The notes: generated by a model from the letters alone, not told the origin. 64,000 bases of DNA from Alteromonadaceae bacterium (GCA_014872785.1 WKFJ01000037.1:1-64000); one strand, 5' to 3'; shown: positions 35,347-45,027, counted from the first letter of the stretch. Numbers and translations are program-made.

Positions 35347-38300
35347 ATGATTGAAGGTACCGCAAAAAAATGGGATCCTGGTCACGGTTTGTGTACTTAT
35401 TAGTTGCATCATCGCGGTGATGACTTCAATTAGTACACCAGTGCAAATGATCCCAGATCTTGATGTGCGCACCATCACCGTTCAAACCGGATGGGCTGGG
35501 GCGACTCCACAAGATATCGAAAAAGAAATCCTTATTGAACAAGAGCGCTATTTGCGCAATCTACCCAATCTTCAACGCATGGTTTCGTATGCGGAAATGG
35601 GGCAGGCGAATATAGAACTCGAATTCCCGTTTGGGGTCGATGTGAACGACGCTCTTATTAGGGTTAATAACGCCTTGAGTCAGGTGGTTTCTTACCCAGA
35701 TAACGTCGACCAACCAAGATTATTTTCAAGTTCATTTTCAAGCAATGCCTTTATGTATTTTGCGCTCAAACCTTTGCCCGGTAATCCGCTGCAGCTTGAT
35801 ATGGATATGCTGCGAGATTTTGCCGAGGACTACGTTAGACCCAGAATGGAAAGTGTTGCAGGTGTGTCTGAAGTAGGCGTTGGCGGCGCAACGTTTCGGC
35901 AAATTCAAATAAAAGTCGATGCTGCCAAGTTAGCACAGCGCGGAATCACGCTTTCCGAAATTCGCGATGTTATTAGAGAGCGCAACCGCGATGCATCCGC
36001 AGGTGATATTGAAAGTGGTAAAAATCGCTATTTGATTAGGGTTATTGGTCGCTTCGAACAGCTCGATGAGATCCGTAATCTAGAAATTAAACGACTGGAC
36101 GATGTCACTGTGTATTTGCGCGATGTGGCAAGCGTTGAACTAGACCATTTCGAAAAGCGCAGCATGTCTTATTTTGATGGTCAGCGTAATTTGATGTTAT
36201 CGGTTCGCCGAGAAAGCGGCTCAAATGTTATTGATATTAAAACCCAAATGTTGCCGATTATTGATGACCTTAATCAGAATTTGCTGCGCCAAAATGGCCT
36301 CGAAATTGTTGTATCAGGCGATGATGTGCAATACGTGCAAGATTCCCTGAAGAACGTCGGTATTAACTTAGCGCTTGGTGCGCTACTCGCAACCGCTGTG
36401 ATGTTCTTTTTCTTGCGCTCCGGCAGGGCGACATTGGTTGGCGTGTTGGGCATTCCACTTTGTACCTTGGCCGCATTTGTGGCGCTTAATCTCACCGGAC
36501 GTACTATTAATGTTATCTCAATGGCAGGTGTTGCCTTCGCCATAGGAATGACAGTGGACAATACAATTGTCGTATTGGACTCCATTATTCAAGCGTGCCG
36601 CAAAGGGGCTTCCAGATTAGAAGGTACGATTGAGGGTGTGAAACGGGTTTGGCCGGCAGTCCTAGCTTCTACAGCGACTACGGTAATGGTATTTGCGCCT
36701 ATCTTGTTTGTGCAAGAAGAAGCCGGACAGCTTTATTCAGACATTGCCATTGCTATTTCAGGCGCCATTATCGCCTCCATGCTGGTGGCAGTTTTGGTTG
36801 TGCCAGTGGCTATTTTACATTTGACTCGCAACAACGAACTTACCGTGAAGTCTTCCAACCAATGGCAGCAAAAAGGCATTCGCTTGGTGGAGTGGTTCGT
36901 AAAAAGTAAATCATTTGCACGTATCAGTGCTGCTGCTATGGCGGCTGGCTTGTTGATATTGGCTGTTGTGATGATGCCTGCGGCGGAATATCTACCCGAG
37001 GGAGAAGAACCTAAAGCCTTTAGCATGATGATTGCACCACCTGATTATAACCTGTCGCAAATGCAAGAGATTGGCGACGAGTTACGGGTCTATTTTAATG
37101 AATTCGTTAAAGAAGACGCGACAACTGACAGTAGTAATGGCATGCCGCCACTTAATTATTACATGATGTCGGTGTCTGTAGGGCGAATTTGGTTCTTAAG
37201 TGCGCCCAAAGAGCCGGAACTGATCGGCGATATGATGGATGCTATTACTGAAAAATTCAGAAGCTATGACGATATGCGTGCGTTTTCTTCACGCGGTTCC
37301 ATTATCTCTAGTAACGATGGAGGCTCGCGTGCAGTGGCCATCGATATTTCGGGCAGTAATATGGTGGACTTGTACCGCGCCGCTGAAGGTGTCTATCAAC
37401 AAGCTGAGCAAACGTTCGATAATCCTCAGATCAATTCTAATCCGGGCTCATTGACGTTGAATCAACCTCTTATTGAAATCAATCCGCGCTGGCAACGGCT
37501 TGATGAGTTGGGGATTGGTAATCGCGATTTTGGTTACACTGTTGCCGCATTAAGTGACGGAGCCTTCGTCGATGAGTTTATTCTCAAAGATGACAAAGTG
37601 GATATTTTCTTGTTCAGCGGCGCTGGCAGTGAGCAAAGTATAGAACAGTTAGAAAATGCGCCTATCGTCACACCAAATGGTGATGTATTGCCCTTAAAAG
37701 CGCTGGCCGATTTGGTAGAAACGAAAAACTCCAACAGTTTGCGCCGTGTCGATGGAGAACGCACGGTGACGGTGTACATCATCCCACCGCGGGATGTCGC
37801 ACTTGAAACCGCGGTTGAAATGGTGCGAACTGATCTACTGCCTGCGTTGTGGCAAAAGGGCGATATCGCGCAAGGTATTCGCGTGGATGTCAGCGGCGCG
37901 GCAGATCAACTGCAAGCCACTAAAGCCTCGTTAACTAGCAAGTTTTTGGTGGCTGTGGCGATTTGTTATTTGTTGTTGGTAGCGATTTTTAAACATTGGC
38001 AATTCCCCGTTTACATTCTCGCAACGGTGCCTTTAGGCATGGCTGGCGGATTGCTGGGGCTAATACTAGTGAACGGCCTCAATAGTGCGTTAAGTACTAT
38101 TGGCTTATCGGCATTCCATCAGCCGTTTGACATGATCACCATGCTCGGCTTTTTGATACTACTCGGAACAGTTGTGAATAACCCTATCTTGATAGTGGAG
38201 CAAACCAGACAGAACGTAATTGATGCAGGCATGCAGATAAAAGAGGCTGTAATCGCTGCGGTAACTCAGCGTATGAAGCCTATCCTAATGTCGACCAGTA

Positions 38301-38479
38301 CAACTATTCTGGGTCTTGCGCCTCTGGTTCTGGTACCGGGAGAGGGAACGGAGCTTTATCGCGGTGTCGGAGTTATCGTACTCAGCGGGATTTTGGCGTC
38401 TATGTTCTTAACCCTTACTTTTCTTCCAGCATTGCTAGTGGGCACGCTAAAGGAGAGTAAATTATTCCAGAATATATGA
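35347..38479 (+). CDS. RND efflux permease with a frameshift at codon 7
   Basis: An inner-membrane RND pump of about 1045 residues with twelve helices and two periplasmic halves (IPDLDVRTITVQTGWAGATP; helix 4 has GMTVDNTIVVLDS). The best start, ATG 35347, has AAGGCGGG upstream and reads MIEGTAK, but a 7-A run (35364-35370) shifts it out of frame into an early stop; with 6 A it would continue NGILVTV, as in relatives beginning MIxxxxxNGIxVTV. The long open frame instead begins at TTG 35351 (MKVPQKNG), which has poor support. Either the extra A is an error, the gene is off by mutation or phase variation, or slippage on the A-run rescues it. Substrate unknown. Confidence 0.85.
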
Positions 38480-38521
38480 ACGACGCTTTGATGATTGAAA
38501 ACATAATAAGTTTTCTATTTA

Positions 38522-38629
38522 GGTCAGCTCGTTAACCAGTCTATACAGAAAGTAACCATTTAAATAATCTGTGTATATTGTATGCAATATACTTTTATGT
38601 AAGGATTATGCCGCCTTTACGAGCTGACC
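38522..38629. repeat. 11-bp inverted repeat flanking the operator region
   Basis: GGTCAGCTCGT (38522-38532) is exactly complementary to ACGAGCTGACC (38619-38629), 86 bp apart. The palindrome at 38573-38592 lies near the middle. In RNA this could form a long-range stem just upstream of the peptidase ribosome binding site; it might also be the ends of a very small degenerate mobile element. Role unknown. Confidence 0.55.
38573..38592. promoter_or_regulatory. Candidate GntR operator upstream of the M24 peptidase
   Basis: GTATATTGTATGCAATATAC: perfect 8-bp arms around TATG. It matches 18 of 20 bases with the palindrome at 58504-58523 in the hydroxyproline cluster. It lies 56 bp before the peptidase start, a normal operator position. 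Confidence 0.7.
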
Positions 38630-38648
38630 AATAAGTGGAGAATAACTT

Positions 38649-39794
38649 TTGTACCCAGTTAAGCCTGCCAAGATAAACCAACAAGAATTTTCAGACAGAG
38701 TCGCTTTATTGCAAGCATCGATGCGCAGCGTCGAGGTAGATGCGGTGCTGCTGGTTGCAGGTAGCAATATGCGTTATTTAACCGGGTTTAACTGGCAATT
38801 AACCGAGCGACTTGTGGGTGCTTTGATCACTCAGTCAGACACCATCTATATTTGCCCAAAGTTTGAAGAATCAGCAATGCGCGCAGCGGTAAGAGTCGAG
38901 CATGAATTCGCGTTTTGGCAAGAGCACGAATCACCGACCGATTTAGTGGCTAACTTATTAAAAGCTAAAAATCTAACATCTCTTGCCATTGATGCTAACT
39001 CGCCTTTCTGGCTTTTTGAGCGCCTTCAAAAGAGTTGTCACGACATAGCGATTACATCTGCTACTGGGCTAGTTGGCGATTTACGCGCGTGTAAATCGGA
39101 GAATGAGTTAGCGCTTATTCGCCATGCGATGCAGCTTACATTGAAAGCACATCAACAGGCATTTGAGTTCATTCGCCCTGGTATGCGCACCAGTGAAATT
39201 AGTAAATTCATTGATGAAACCCATCGTAAATTAGGGGCGGATAATGGTAGTTACTTTTGTGCCGTACAATTTAATGAAGGAACGTCGCATCCGCATGGAG
39301 TACCTGGCGATCCGCAACTTACAGACAATTCTCTCATTCTCATCGATACGGGGTGTCAGGTAGATGGTTACCACTCAGATATAACGCGCACTTACTGTAT
39401 AGGCAAGGTACCACAGAAAATTCACGATATTTGGCACATTGAAAAGGAAGCTCAGCAAGCGGCGTTTGATGCTGCTAAACCAGGCGTACCTTGTGAGAAC
39501 GTTGACTACGCCGCTAGGCAGGTTCTGCACAAGCATGGGTTGAGTGCCGACTATGAGCTACCTGGGCTACCGCACCGCACAGGGCATGGTTTGGGTTTAG
39601 AAATTCACGAAGCGCCTTATTTAGTGCGCGGTGACAAAACTCCACTTGCAAAAGGCATGTGTTTTTCAAATGAACCCATGATTGTCGTGCCAAATCAATT
39701 TGGCGTGCGCTTGGAAGACCATTTTTACATGGATGACGATGCTGCACAGTGGTTTACGCAACCTCAGCACTCAATTGAACGGCCCTTCGGCTAA
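38649..39794 (+). CDS. M24-family Xaa-Pro peptidase (aminopeptidase P/prolidase type)
   Basis: A 381-residue cytosolic metallopeptidase expected to cleave next to proline. After a creatinase-like N-terminal domain (NMRYLTGFNWQ) the pita-bread domain carries the five metal ligands: two Asp in LIDTGCQVDGYHSDITRTY, His in GHGLGLEIHE, Glu in SNEPMIV and Glu in VRLEDHFY. The start is TTG 38649, supported by GGAG 8 bases upstream; no ATG lies nearby. A palindrome almost identical to that of the hydroxyproline cluster lies 56 bp upstream, suggesting that it is controlled with hydroxyproline catabolism and releases Pro or Hyp from peptides. Confidence 0.9.
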   Translation: MYPVKPAKINQQEFSDRVALLQASMRSVEVDAVLLVAGSNMRYLTGFNWQLTERLVGALITQSDTIYICPKFEESAMRAAVRVEHEFAFWQEHESPTDLVANLLKAKNLTSLAIDANSPFWLFERLQKSCHDIAITSATGLVGDLRACKSENELALIRHAMQLTLKAHQQAFEFIRPGMRTSEISKFIDETHRKLGADNGSYFCAVQFNEGTSHPHGVPGDPQLTDNSLILIDTGCQVDGYHSDITRTYCIGKVPQKIHDIWHIEKEAQQAAFDAAKPGVPCENVDYAARQVLHKHGLSADYELPGLPHRTGHGLGLEIHEAPYLVRGDKTPLAKGMCFSNEPMIVVPNQFGVRLEDHFYMDDDAAQWFTQPQHSIERPFG

Positions 39795-39905
39795 CGCACT
39801 TTGACAAAAAAGAACCTACATTTCTGCTAATCATTCTTCTTCATGGAGAGTTAATATTCAATCTGTTAGAGTTTGTTTAGATTAATTTTTATCGGATAAA
39901 CTCTA

Positions 39906-40304
39906 ATGTATATAACTAGGTTAATTGGCCTTGTAACCCTAATAATGAGTAGCTCTGTATTTGCAGACGAACCTCTCACCTTCGATCGTGCACTACCGCG
40001 AGGCGTAGATTTTGCATTTCCCAATGATAAGAACCAACAACCTAATGTCAGTGACTTTGAAATGCTCCACTTTGCTCCTTTGAGTTCAGAGTCGGGAGAA
40101 CGTTGGGCGGTTGTTACTCTTACAAACACTGCAAGTGGTCGCAGAATATTGGACAAAAAAGACTTGATAGCCCTATTGGCCGACGGACGTCGTATTTACC
40201 CTGAACAGCTAAGTCAGTCGTTCAAACCAGGTGAGACCCTTTCACTATCCATTAAATTTGGTCAGAGTGACTTTCCTATTGTCGCAGTTTTCTCGCAAAA
40301 TTAA
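39906..40304 (+). CDS. Hypothetical exported protein (132 aa)
   Basis: A signal peptide (MYITRLIGLVTLIMSSSVFA) precedes a soluble domain of about 110 residues rich in beta structure (RWAVVTLTNTASGRRIL; GETLSLSIKFG), reminiscent of small Ig-like periplasmic proteins. Family not recognised. It is followed by a hairpin (40374-40409) and stands between the peptidase and the broken TPR gene. Confidence 0.65.
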   Translation: MYITRLIGLVTLIMSSSVFADEPLTFDRALPRGVDFAFPNDKNQQPNVSDFEMLHFAPLSSESGERWAVVTLTNTASGRRILDKKDLIALLADGRRIYPEQLSQSFKPGETLSLSIKFGQSDFPIVAVFSQN

Positions 40305-40373
40305 GCTCTAGGATAGCGTATTATTGCCTCTTAAGCGGAGGTCTGACTAAAGTTTAGTATTGACTAAGATGAA

Positions 40374-40409
40374 AAGAGACTAAAATTAAATGGTAGTTTT
40401 AGGTCTCTT
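40374..40409 (+). terminator. Hairpin terminator candidate
   Basis: AAGAGAC-TAAAA pairs with TTTTA-G-GTCTCTT (12-bp stem with a one-base bulge, 11-nt loop), followed by TTG TTT. It is 70 bp after the exported-protein gene and just before the next gene. Confidence 0.6.
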
Positions 40410-40415
40410 GTTTAG

Positions 40416-41671
40416 ATGCGAACGATGTATTCATTTCCTTTACGAGCTTTTTTCGCTTTTTGAGTACTTTGTTCAGTTTGCGCAGGACAAGCCTATGCTA
40501 GCGCAAACAATAGTAGCGAACTGAAGGAGCAGTTGAGCCGAGCCTATGCGTTAATTAACGTTAAACCTATGCAAACAATTGAGATTCTGGAGGAGTTGAG
40601 AACGCAGATCGAAACGTCAGATGGGCCGACTAAAGTGCGAGCCTACACCATGGGCATTTGGGCGGCGCAGTACATTAGCTCCATTTCACACGTCCAACGT
40701 TATCGCAATTTATTGGTGGCCATGGCCAATTCAGAGGCTTTCTCAGAAAATAAAGCCGCTATTTTATCTGCTCTGGTGGCTCAATATTGGCGTACTCAAC
40801 AGTACAATTTAGCCAAGCAATTTGGGATATGTGCCCTAAAAAATGCCGATAGCGAAGCGCGCGTAGTCTCTATCGGTATTACTATGAGTATCGCATTGCA
40901 TCGGCACTTGCTACACAATTTTGGCGCATGGGTGAGTACACAATGGCCAAGCAATTTGCCTTTTGCAGCTTATATCATACCGACAAAAAAACGCATTACG
41001 CATCACTTGCAAATACTTTAGGTATGGCACTACACCGTGAGGAAAAACTGGAACTCGCACAAGCGGTATTTGACCTTGCAATGCTTTTCGATCAACGTCA
41101 TAACCTAACGAGATATAAGGCCGGTATCCACAATAATTCCGGTGTACTTGCGCTGGAGATGGCGGACTACGCCCGCGCAAGAAAACACTTTGAGCAAGCG
41201 CTCGATATCAGGCACAAAGATTCACACCTACCTGGGCAAGTTACCGCAGGCACAAACTTACTGTTATCCCTGTTTTTGCAAAAAGAATGGGAGACCTTTG
41301 AAAGGTTGGTGGACAGGGTCGGTCGTTTGCATGCAAGGCATGGCAGTGATTTACTGCGTCGTTATTACGATTGGCTGCATCGAGCGTATGCTCTTAGAGA
41401 ACAATCTTCATTGTCACAAGAGCAGCAGGCTGATTTGGAGTATCTATACACGTCGATAGATGATCATTTTATTCAAGTATTTTTGGCGCAGGCTGCAACC
41501 AACATGCATTGGAGTATGCCTACACCTATCCCCGAAACGCCAAAACCCGGTGCCACTATTGATATCAGACCTTATTTCTCCTTCTGTGATTGGGAGCAAT
41601 TGGCGAAGGTAAAAAACTCAGATATCGTGACTCTACTTGAACAAAAGCAACATTCATTGTCTAAACCTTAA
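40416..41671 (+). pseudogene. Exported TPR-like protein gene with two lesions
   Basis: Reconstructed as one gene of about 417 codons. ATG 40416 opens a signal peptide (MYSFPLRAFFAF), interrupted in frame by TGA at 40461-40463 (TGG expected), then continuing VLCSVCAGQAYASA. The frame runs to about 40860, where the coding frame switches at a GCGCGCG run (extra CG, about 40856-40863) and continues to 41671. Continuity is shown by repeat units on both sides of the shift: ILSALVAQYWRTQQYNLAKQ and IASALATQFWRMGEYTMAKQ. TPR-like helices follow (ALEMADYARARKHFEQAL). With both lesions no full product is made. Function unknown. Confidence 0.8.
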
Positions 41672-41873
41672 CCATTGAAGCCAGTTATTGTTGGTAAAGC
41701 ACTAACATTTCATTCTTTTGTATATACACCTCATTTTTATCTCCGTTTATTTGCAGTTGTAGCCATATTTGAGTCTTATTGTTCTCTTATAACAGCATAA
41801 AATTTTAAAAAACCGCGAACCAGATTCCTTACTCATTCGTCTTTACACCAAATGTTTCAGCGGGAGGATAAAA

Positions 41874-41951
41874 ATGGCGAAACTCATAGAAATTATAGAG
41901 TTCATACTTCGGTTTATTGGGGACATTTTGCGGATTATCCTTACGGTATGA
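41874..41951 (+). CDS. 25-residue hydrophobic peptide coupled to the sigma factor
   Basis: A 25-codon frame beginning MAKLIEIIEF and ending RIILTV. It has the best ribosome binding site of the area: GGGAGG (41862-41867), 6 bases before its ATG. Its TGA overlaps the ATG of the ECF sigma gene (ATGA, 41948-41951), and that ATG has no Shine-Dalgarno of its own. The peptide is amphipathic with alternating Ile/Leu and charged residues, suited to lie on or in a membrane. It may be a leader that couples translation, or a functional small membrane protein. Confidence 0.6.
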   Translation: MAKLIEIIEFILRFIGDILRIILTV

Positions 41952-42472
41952 CTGAAGCAGAATTAGAAATCCTAGTGTTGGCGGTAAAGTCGGGTAACTC
42001 CGAGGCTTTCACCGTGTTGTACCGACATTATCAACTACCCATGCGCAAGTATGCTGTTGCGCGCGTCAATGACCCAATGGTGGCAGATGACTTGGTACAA
42101 AACGTGTGGCTAAAAATTTCCAAAAGAGTAATGACATTGAATGATGTTTCACTGTTTCGAAGTTGGTTATATAAAGCCCTACGTTGGGAAATTATTGATT
42201 GGGCAAAGCAATCCAGAAAGGAAATTGTTACTAACGAGTTTGTTGAACAAAGCTGCGAAGACATGGTGCCGAAGACCACCTCTTATGTATTGCCTGCACT
42301 AAAGAAGTTAGACGATAACGAACGCGATACGGCTGAGTCGTTTTACTTGAACGACTTAAGCGTGGGAGAGATTAGTTTGATTGTTGGGGTTCCCGTGGGA
42401 ACGGTAAAGTCCAGACTGCATCGTGCGCGTGAACAACTCAAACGACACATAGATAACTCATATGAGGAGTAA
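41948..42472 (+). CDS. ECF-type RNA polymerase sigma factor
   Basis: 174 residues from ATG 41948. Region 2 (NSEAFTVLYRHYQLPMRKYA; DDLVQNVWLKISKR; FRSWLYKALRWEIIDWAKQ) and region 4 (LSVGEISLIVGVPVGTVKSRLHRAREQLKRH) are both present. The start overlaps the stop of the 25-residue ORF, so it is probably translated by coupling; the open frame upstream to 41852 is shadow. The next gene is a small membrane protein of the type found with such sigma factors, which may be the anti-sigma or accessory component; no classical zinc-finger anti-sigma is present. Confidence 0.92.
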   Translation: MTEAELEILVLAVKSGNSEAFTVLYRHYQLPMRKYAVARVNDPMVADDLVQNVWLKISKRVMTLNDVSLFRSWLYKALRWEIIDWAKQSRKEIVTNEFVEQSCEDMVPKTTSYVLPALKKLDDNERDTAESFYLNDLSVGEISLIVGVPVGTVKSRLHRAREQLKRHIDNSYEE

Positions 42473-42476
42473 CGAG

Positions 42477-42839
42477 ATGAACAACGATATTGATGCAAAA
42501 ATTAAACATGATTTACAAGCGCAGTCCAAAGAACTCGATGCCCTAATGGGAGATGGCTTGATGGACTACATGAAAATTGGATTTGCGAGTCAATTCTCTT
42601 GGTTAATGAAAGTTGGTTACGCATTGGCAATTATTCTGTCAGTGCTGATGTTTTACTGTGGCTACCAATTCCTAACAGTCGCGCCTGAGAACCAATTGTT
42701 TTGGGGAATTTGGTTGATTATTAGTTTCAATGCGCAGGTCGCAACTAAGCTTTGGATATTCATGCATACCAATAGGAATATGCTTTCCAGAGAGCTACGC
42801 GTGATGGAGTTGCGATTAGCAAAACAGGGCATTCGCTAG
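42477..42839 (+). CDS. DUF6768-like membrane protein, partner of the ECF sigma
   Basis: 120 residues. A charged N-terminal stretch (KIKHDLQAQSKELDALMGDG) precedes two helices (VGYALAIILSVLMFYCGYQF; LFWGIWLIISFNAQVATKLW) and a cytosolic tail (NRNMLSRELRVMELRLAKQ). This layout matches DUF6768-type proteins encoded beside ECF sigma factors (recalled family, not searched). ATG 42477 follows GAGGAG and lies 4 bases after the sigma stop. It may tether or inhibit the sigma factor (inference). Confidence 0.75.
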   Translation: MNNDIDAKIKHDLQAQSKELDALMGDGLMDYMKIGFASQFSWLMKVGYALAIILSVLMFYCGYQFLTVAPENQLFWGIWLIISFNAQVATKLWIFMHTNRNMLSRELRVMELRLAKQGIR

Positions 42840-42901
42840 CGCGATAATTTGAGTTAAATCTATACTGCAATGATGACATCATCTAAAAGGTTGTAAACTC
42901 G

Positions 42902-43600
42902 ATGAATCTTGAACAAGTGATAGCGCTGCTAGAACAACACCAAAACCCGCGCGGCATTGAGCATTGGCAAAAGATGAACAATACCGGTGGGCTTTCAAGT
43001 TATGGCATTGGTTTAACTCAACAACGGAAGCTGGCTAAACAGGTGGGTAAAAATCGCGAACTAGCGGCGCAACTCTGGCAGCAGCCTAATTATGATGCCA
43101 AAGTACTCGGGTTGTTAATTGACAACCCAAAACAAATAACCATCGAGCAAGCTGAACAGCAGGTCGAACAGTTGGCCGGTGGGATGTTGTGCCATGTATT
43201 CTCTTCGTGTGACGCGACTTTGGCAAAATCACCTATTGCGTTTCAAGTTGCCGAAAACTGGCTATCGAGTGAAGATCCAATTCGTCGTAGATGTGCTTAC
43301 GGTTTGGTGTACGAGCTATCGAAGAAAAAGTCCAAGTTTTATGATGATAGCTTTTTTATGTCTGTCATTAATCTCATCGATTCGACCTTTGTTAATCAGT
43401 CAAGGCCGGTCTTGTTGGCGATGGGTGGAGCTTTGTTAGGAATTGGAAAACGCAGTGCAGAATTAAACATCGCATCTGTGGCATTAGCGAAAAAGATAGG
43501 CTCCATCGATTTTAATGAAGATGGCCAGACATGTGACCCCTTCGATGTATTAAAGCATCTTACCAACGACCGCCTTAAAGAGAAGCTCGGTATTAGCTAG
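42902..43600 (+). CDS. AlkD-like DNA alkylation repair protein
   Basis: 232 residues of HEAT-like helical repeats matching the DNA alkylation repair (AlkC/AlkD) superfamily, which excises or recognises alkylated bases without base flipping. Typical: YGIGLTQQRKLAKQVGKNRELAAQLW, abridged, LLIDNPKQIT, HVFSSCDATLA and ENWLSSEDPIRRRCAYGLVYELS. Its last 8 bp overlap the convergent GGDEF-regulator gene. ATG 42902 has AAAAGG upstream. Catalysis cannot be confirmed by eye. Confidence 0.82.
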   Translation: MNLEQVIALLEQHQNPRGIEHWQKMNNTGGLSSYGIGLTQQRKLAKQVGKNRELAAQLWQQPNYDAKVLGLLIDNPKQITIEQAEQQVEQLAGGMLCHVFSSCDATLAKSPIAFQVAENWLSSEDPIRRRCAYGLVYELSKKKSKFYDDSFFMSVINLIDSTFVNQSRPVLLAMGGALLGIGKRSAELNIASVALAKKIGSIDFNEDGQTCDPFDVLKHLTNDRLKEKLGIS

Positions 43601-44903
43601 CGATGACTTGGTTACGTCCGGTTCGTTTGGCTTTGTATAGGTTCATATCTGCAGTTTTTAGCATTTGATCCAGGCCTTCGTTTAAGCCAGTCACAGCGCC
43701 AACACTCACTGTGATACGAATATCATCGCCAGACCATGGAATTATCATGTCATGCACTGCCTGTCGGAAATCTTCAAGCAGTTTCACGCCGGCATCTGAA
43801 CCGCCGCTTTTTATTACTGCCGCAAATTCTTCACCACCGATTCGCGCAATTAAATGGCTGCCTAACTTTTCATTTAACAAAGAGGAGAAACGAATAAGTA
43901 CTTCGTCACCTGCATCGTGGCCATAGGTATCGTTTATCTTTTTGAAAAAGTCCACGTCAAACATCGCAACGGTGTACTTGTTCTCGGTGAGATAGGCCTC
44001 GCTAAACATCTTAAAGCCATCCGCGAAGAAGTAGCGGCGATTGTACAGTTTTGTAAGCGTATCTTTATTGGCTAGCTCATTAATAAAATCTAAGTGCTCC
44101 AATGAATCAATATTCATGTTGATTCGAGAGAACAGCTCTTCAAAAGAGTAGGGCTTGGCTAAAAAGTCGTTGGCCCCACTTTTAATAAACATTGAACCCA
44201 AATCTGCTTGATTAGATGAGGAAAGGCCAATAATCGCCAGCTGGTCTTTTCTAAGCAGCTCACGAGCCTTAACAGTAAACTCAAAGCCGTCCATTTGCGG
44301 CATTTCATAATCGGTTAGAACGAGTCTTATATCTTGATTTTGTTCGAGTATCTGTAGTGCATCGGCACCATTTTCAGCGGTAAACACCTGAAAGTTCAGT
44401 AGCACCATTTTATCCTTTAAAATGGCTAAAGCTGACTTGGAGTCGTCGGCGATTAGTACCTTGATAAACTGATTCTTATAAATACGACCAACCAGATTAA
44501 CAATGTAATTATGAGAATTGACCGCGTCCTTGAGGACATAATCGACAAGCAATTGTTTGTTGAGACTTTCACGTGTTTTCGGGCCGAAGGCTCCCGTTAG
44601 AGCGATGGATTTGACCTCGGCTTTGTCCATCAAATCCAAAATTTGGCCGTCGGGTGCATCGGGAAGGTTGAGGTCACAAATGGCGAGTAGATACTCTCTG
44701 CGATGCTTTTTCAGAAGCTCTTTGGCATCGGCAAGAGTACTTGCAATATGCACGTCGACATTCCACTCCTTTACGATTTTTTCCTTGAGTACGACCGCAG
44801 AGCTTTCCTGATCTTCGACGATCAGAATAGGATTCACCATTTTAGGTAAATTATTCGCTGAATTATCCTTATCTCTTTGTTTATCTCTCGTTTGCCAATT
44901 CAT
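43593..44903 (-). CDS. Dual-receiver response regulator with GGDEF domain
   Basis: 436 residues: first receiver (LIVEDQESS; Asp in AICDLNLPDAPDG), second receiver (LIADDSKSA; Asp in LVLTDYEMPQMDGFE; Lys in FLAKPYS) and a GGDEF domain (DTLTKLYNRRYF; active site RIGGEEFAAVI; NLYKAKRTGRNQVI). It is expected to synthesise cyclic di-GMP when phosphorylated, like PleD or WspR. No RxxD inhibitory site is obvious. The first receiver may be a dimerisation adaptor. It is encoded beside another response regulator on the same strand, but no kinase is near. Confidence 0.93.
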   Translation of the reverse strand: MNWQTRDKQRDKDNSANNLPKMVNPILIVEDQESSAVVLKEKIVKEWNVDVHIASTLADAKELLKKHRREYLLAICDLNLPDAPDGQILDLMDKAEVKSIALTGAFGPKTRESLNKQLLVDYVLKDAVNSHNYIVNLVGRIYKNQFIKVLIADDSKSALAILKDKMVLLNFQVFTAENGADALQILEQNQDIRLVLTDYEMPQMDGFEFTVKARELLRKDQLAIIGLSSSNQADLGSMFIKSGANDFLAKPYSFEELFSRINMNIDSLEHLDFINELANKDTLTKLYNRRYFFADGFKMFSEAYLTENKYTVAMFDVDFFKKINDTYGHDAGDEVLIRFSSLLNEKLGSHLIARIGGEEFAAVIKSGGSDAGVKLLEDFRQAVHDMIIPWSGDDIRITVSVGAVTGLNEGLDQMLKTADMNLYKAKRTGRNQVIAS

Positions 44904-45027
44904 ACTTCGAAAACCAATATTTGTGAGTGATAGTCCGTGTAATTCACTTGAACTTGGCGGTTATTGCCAATATTTACCTGTGGATGTGTGATACATCCAC
45001 CGATCATAATTTAAGTCTAGTGCTGTT

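Noticed and set aside
36649..36909. Open frame inside the RND gene (and many others inside long genes)
   Set aside because: Lies in another frame of a well-supported gene, with no ribosome site or family features; a shadow frame.
40928..41671. Independent TPR gene starting at ATG 40928
   Set aside because: The same frame is coding upstream of that ATG, matching the repeat unit of the preceding frame; it is the second part of one broken gene.
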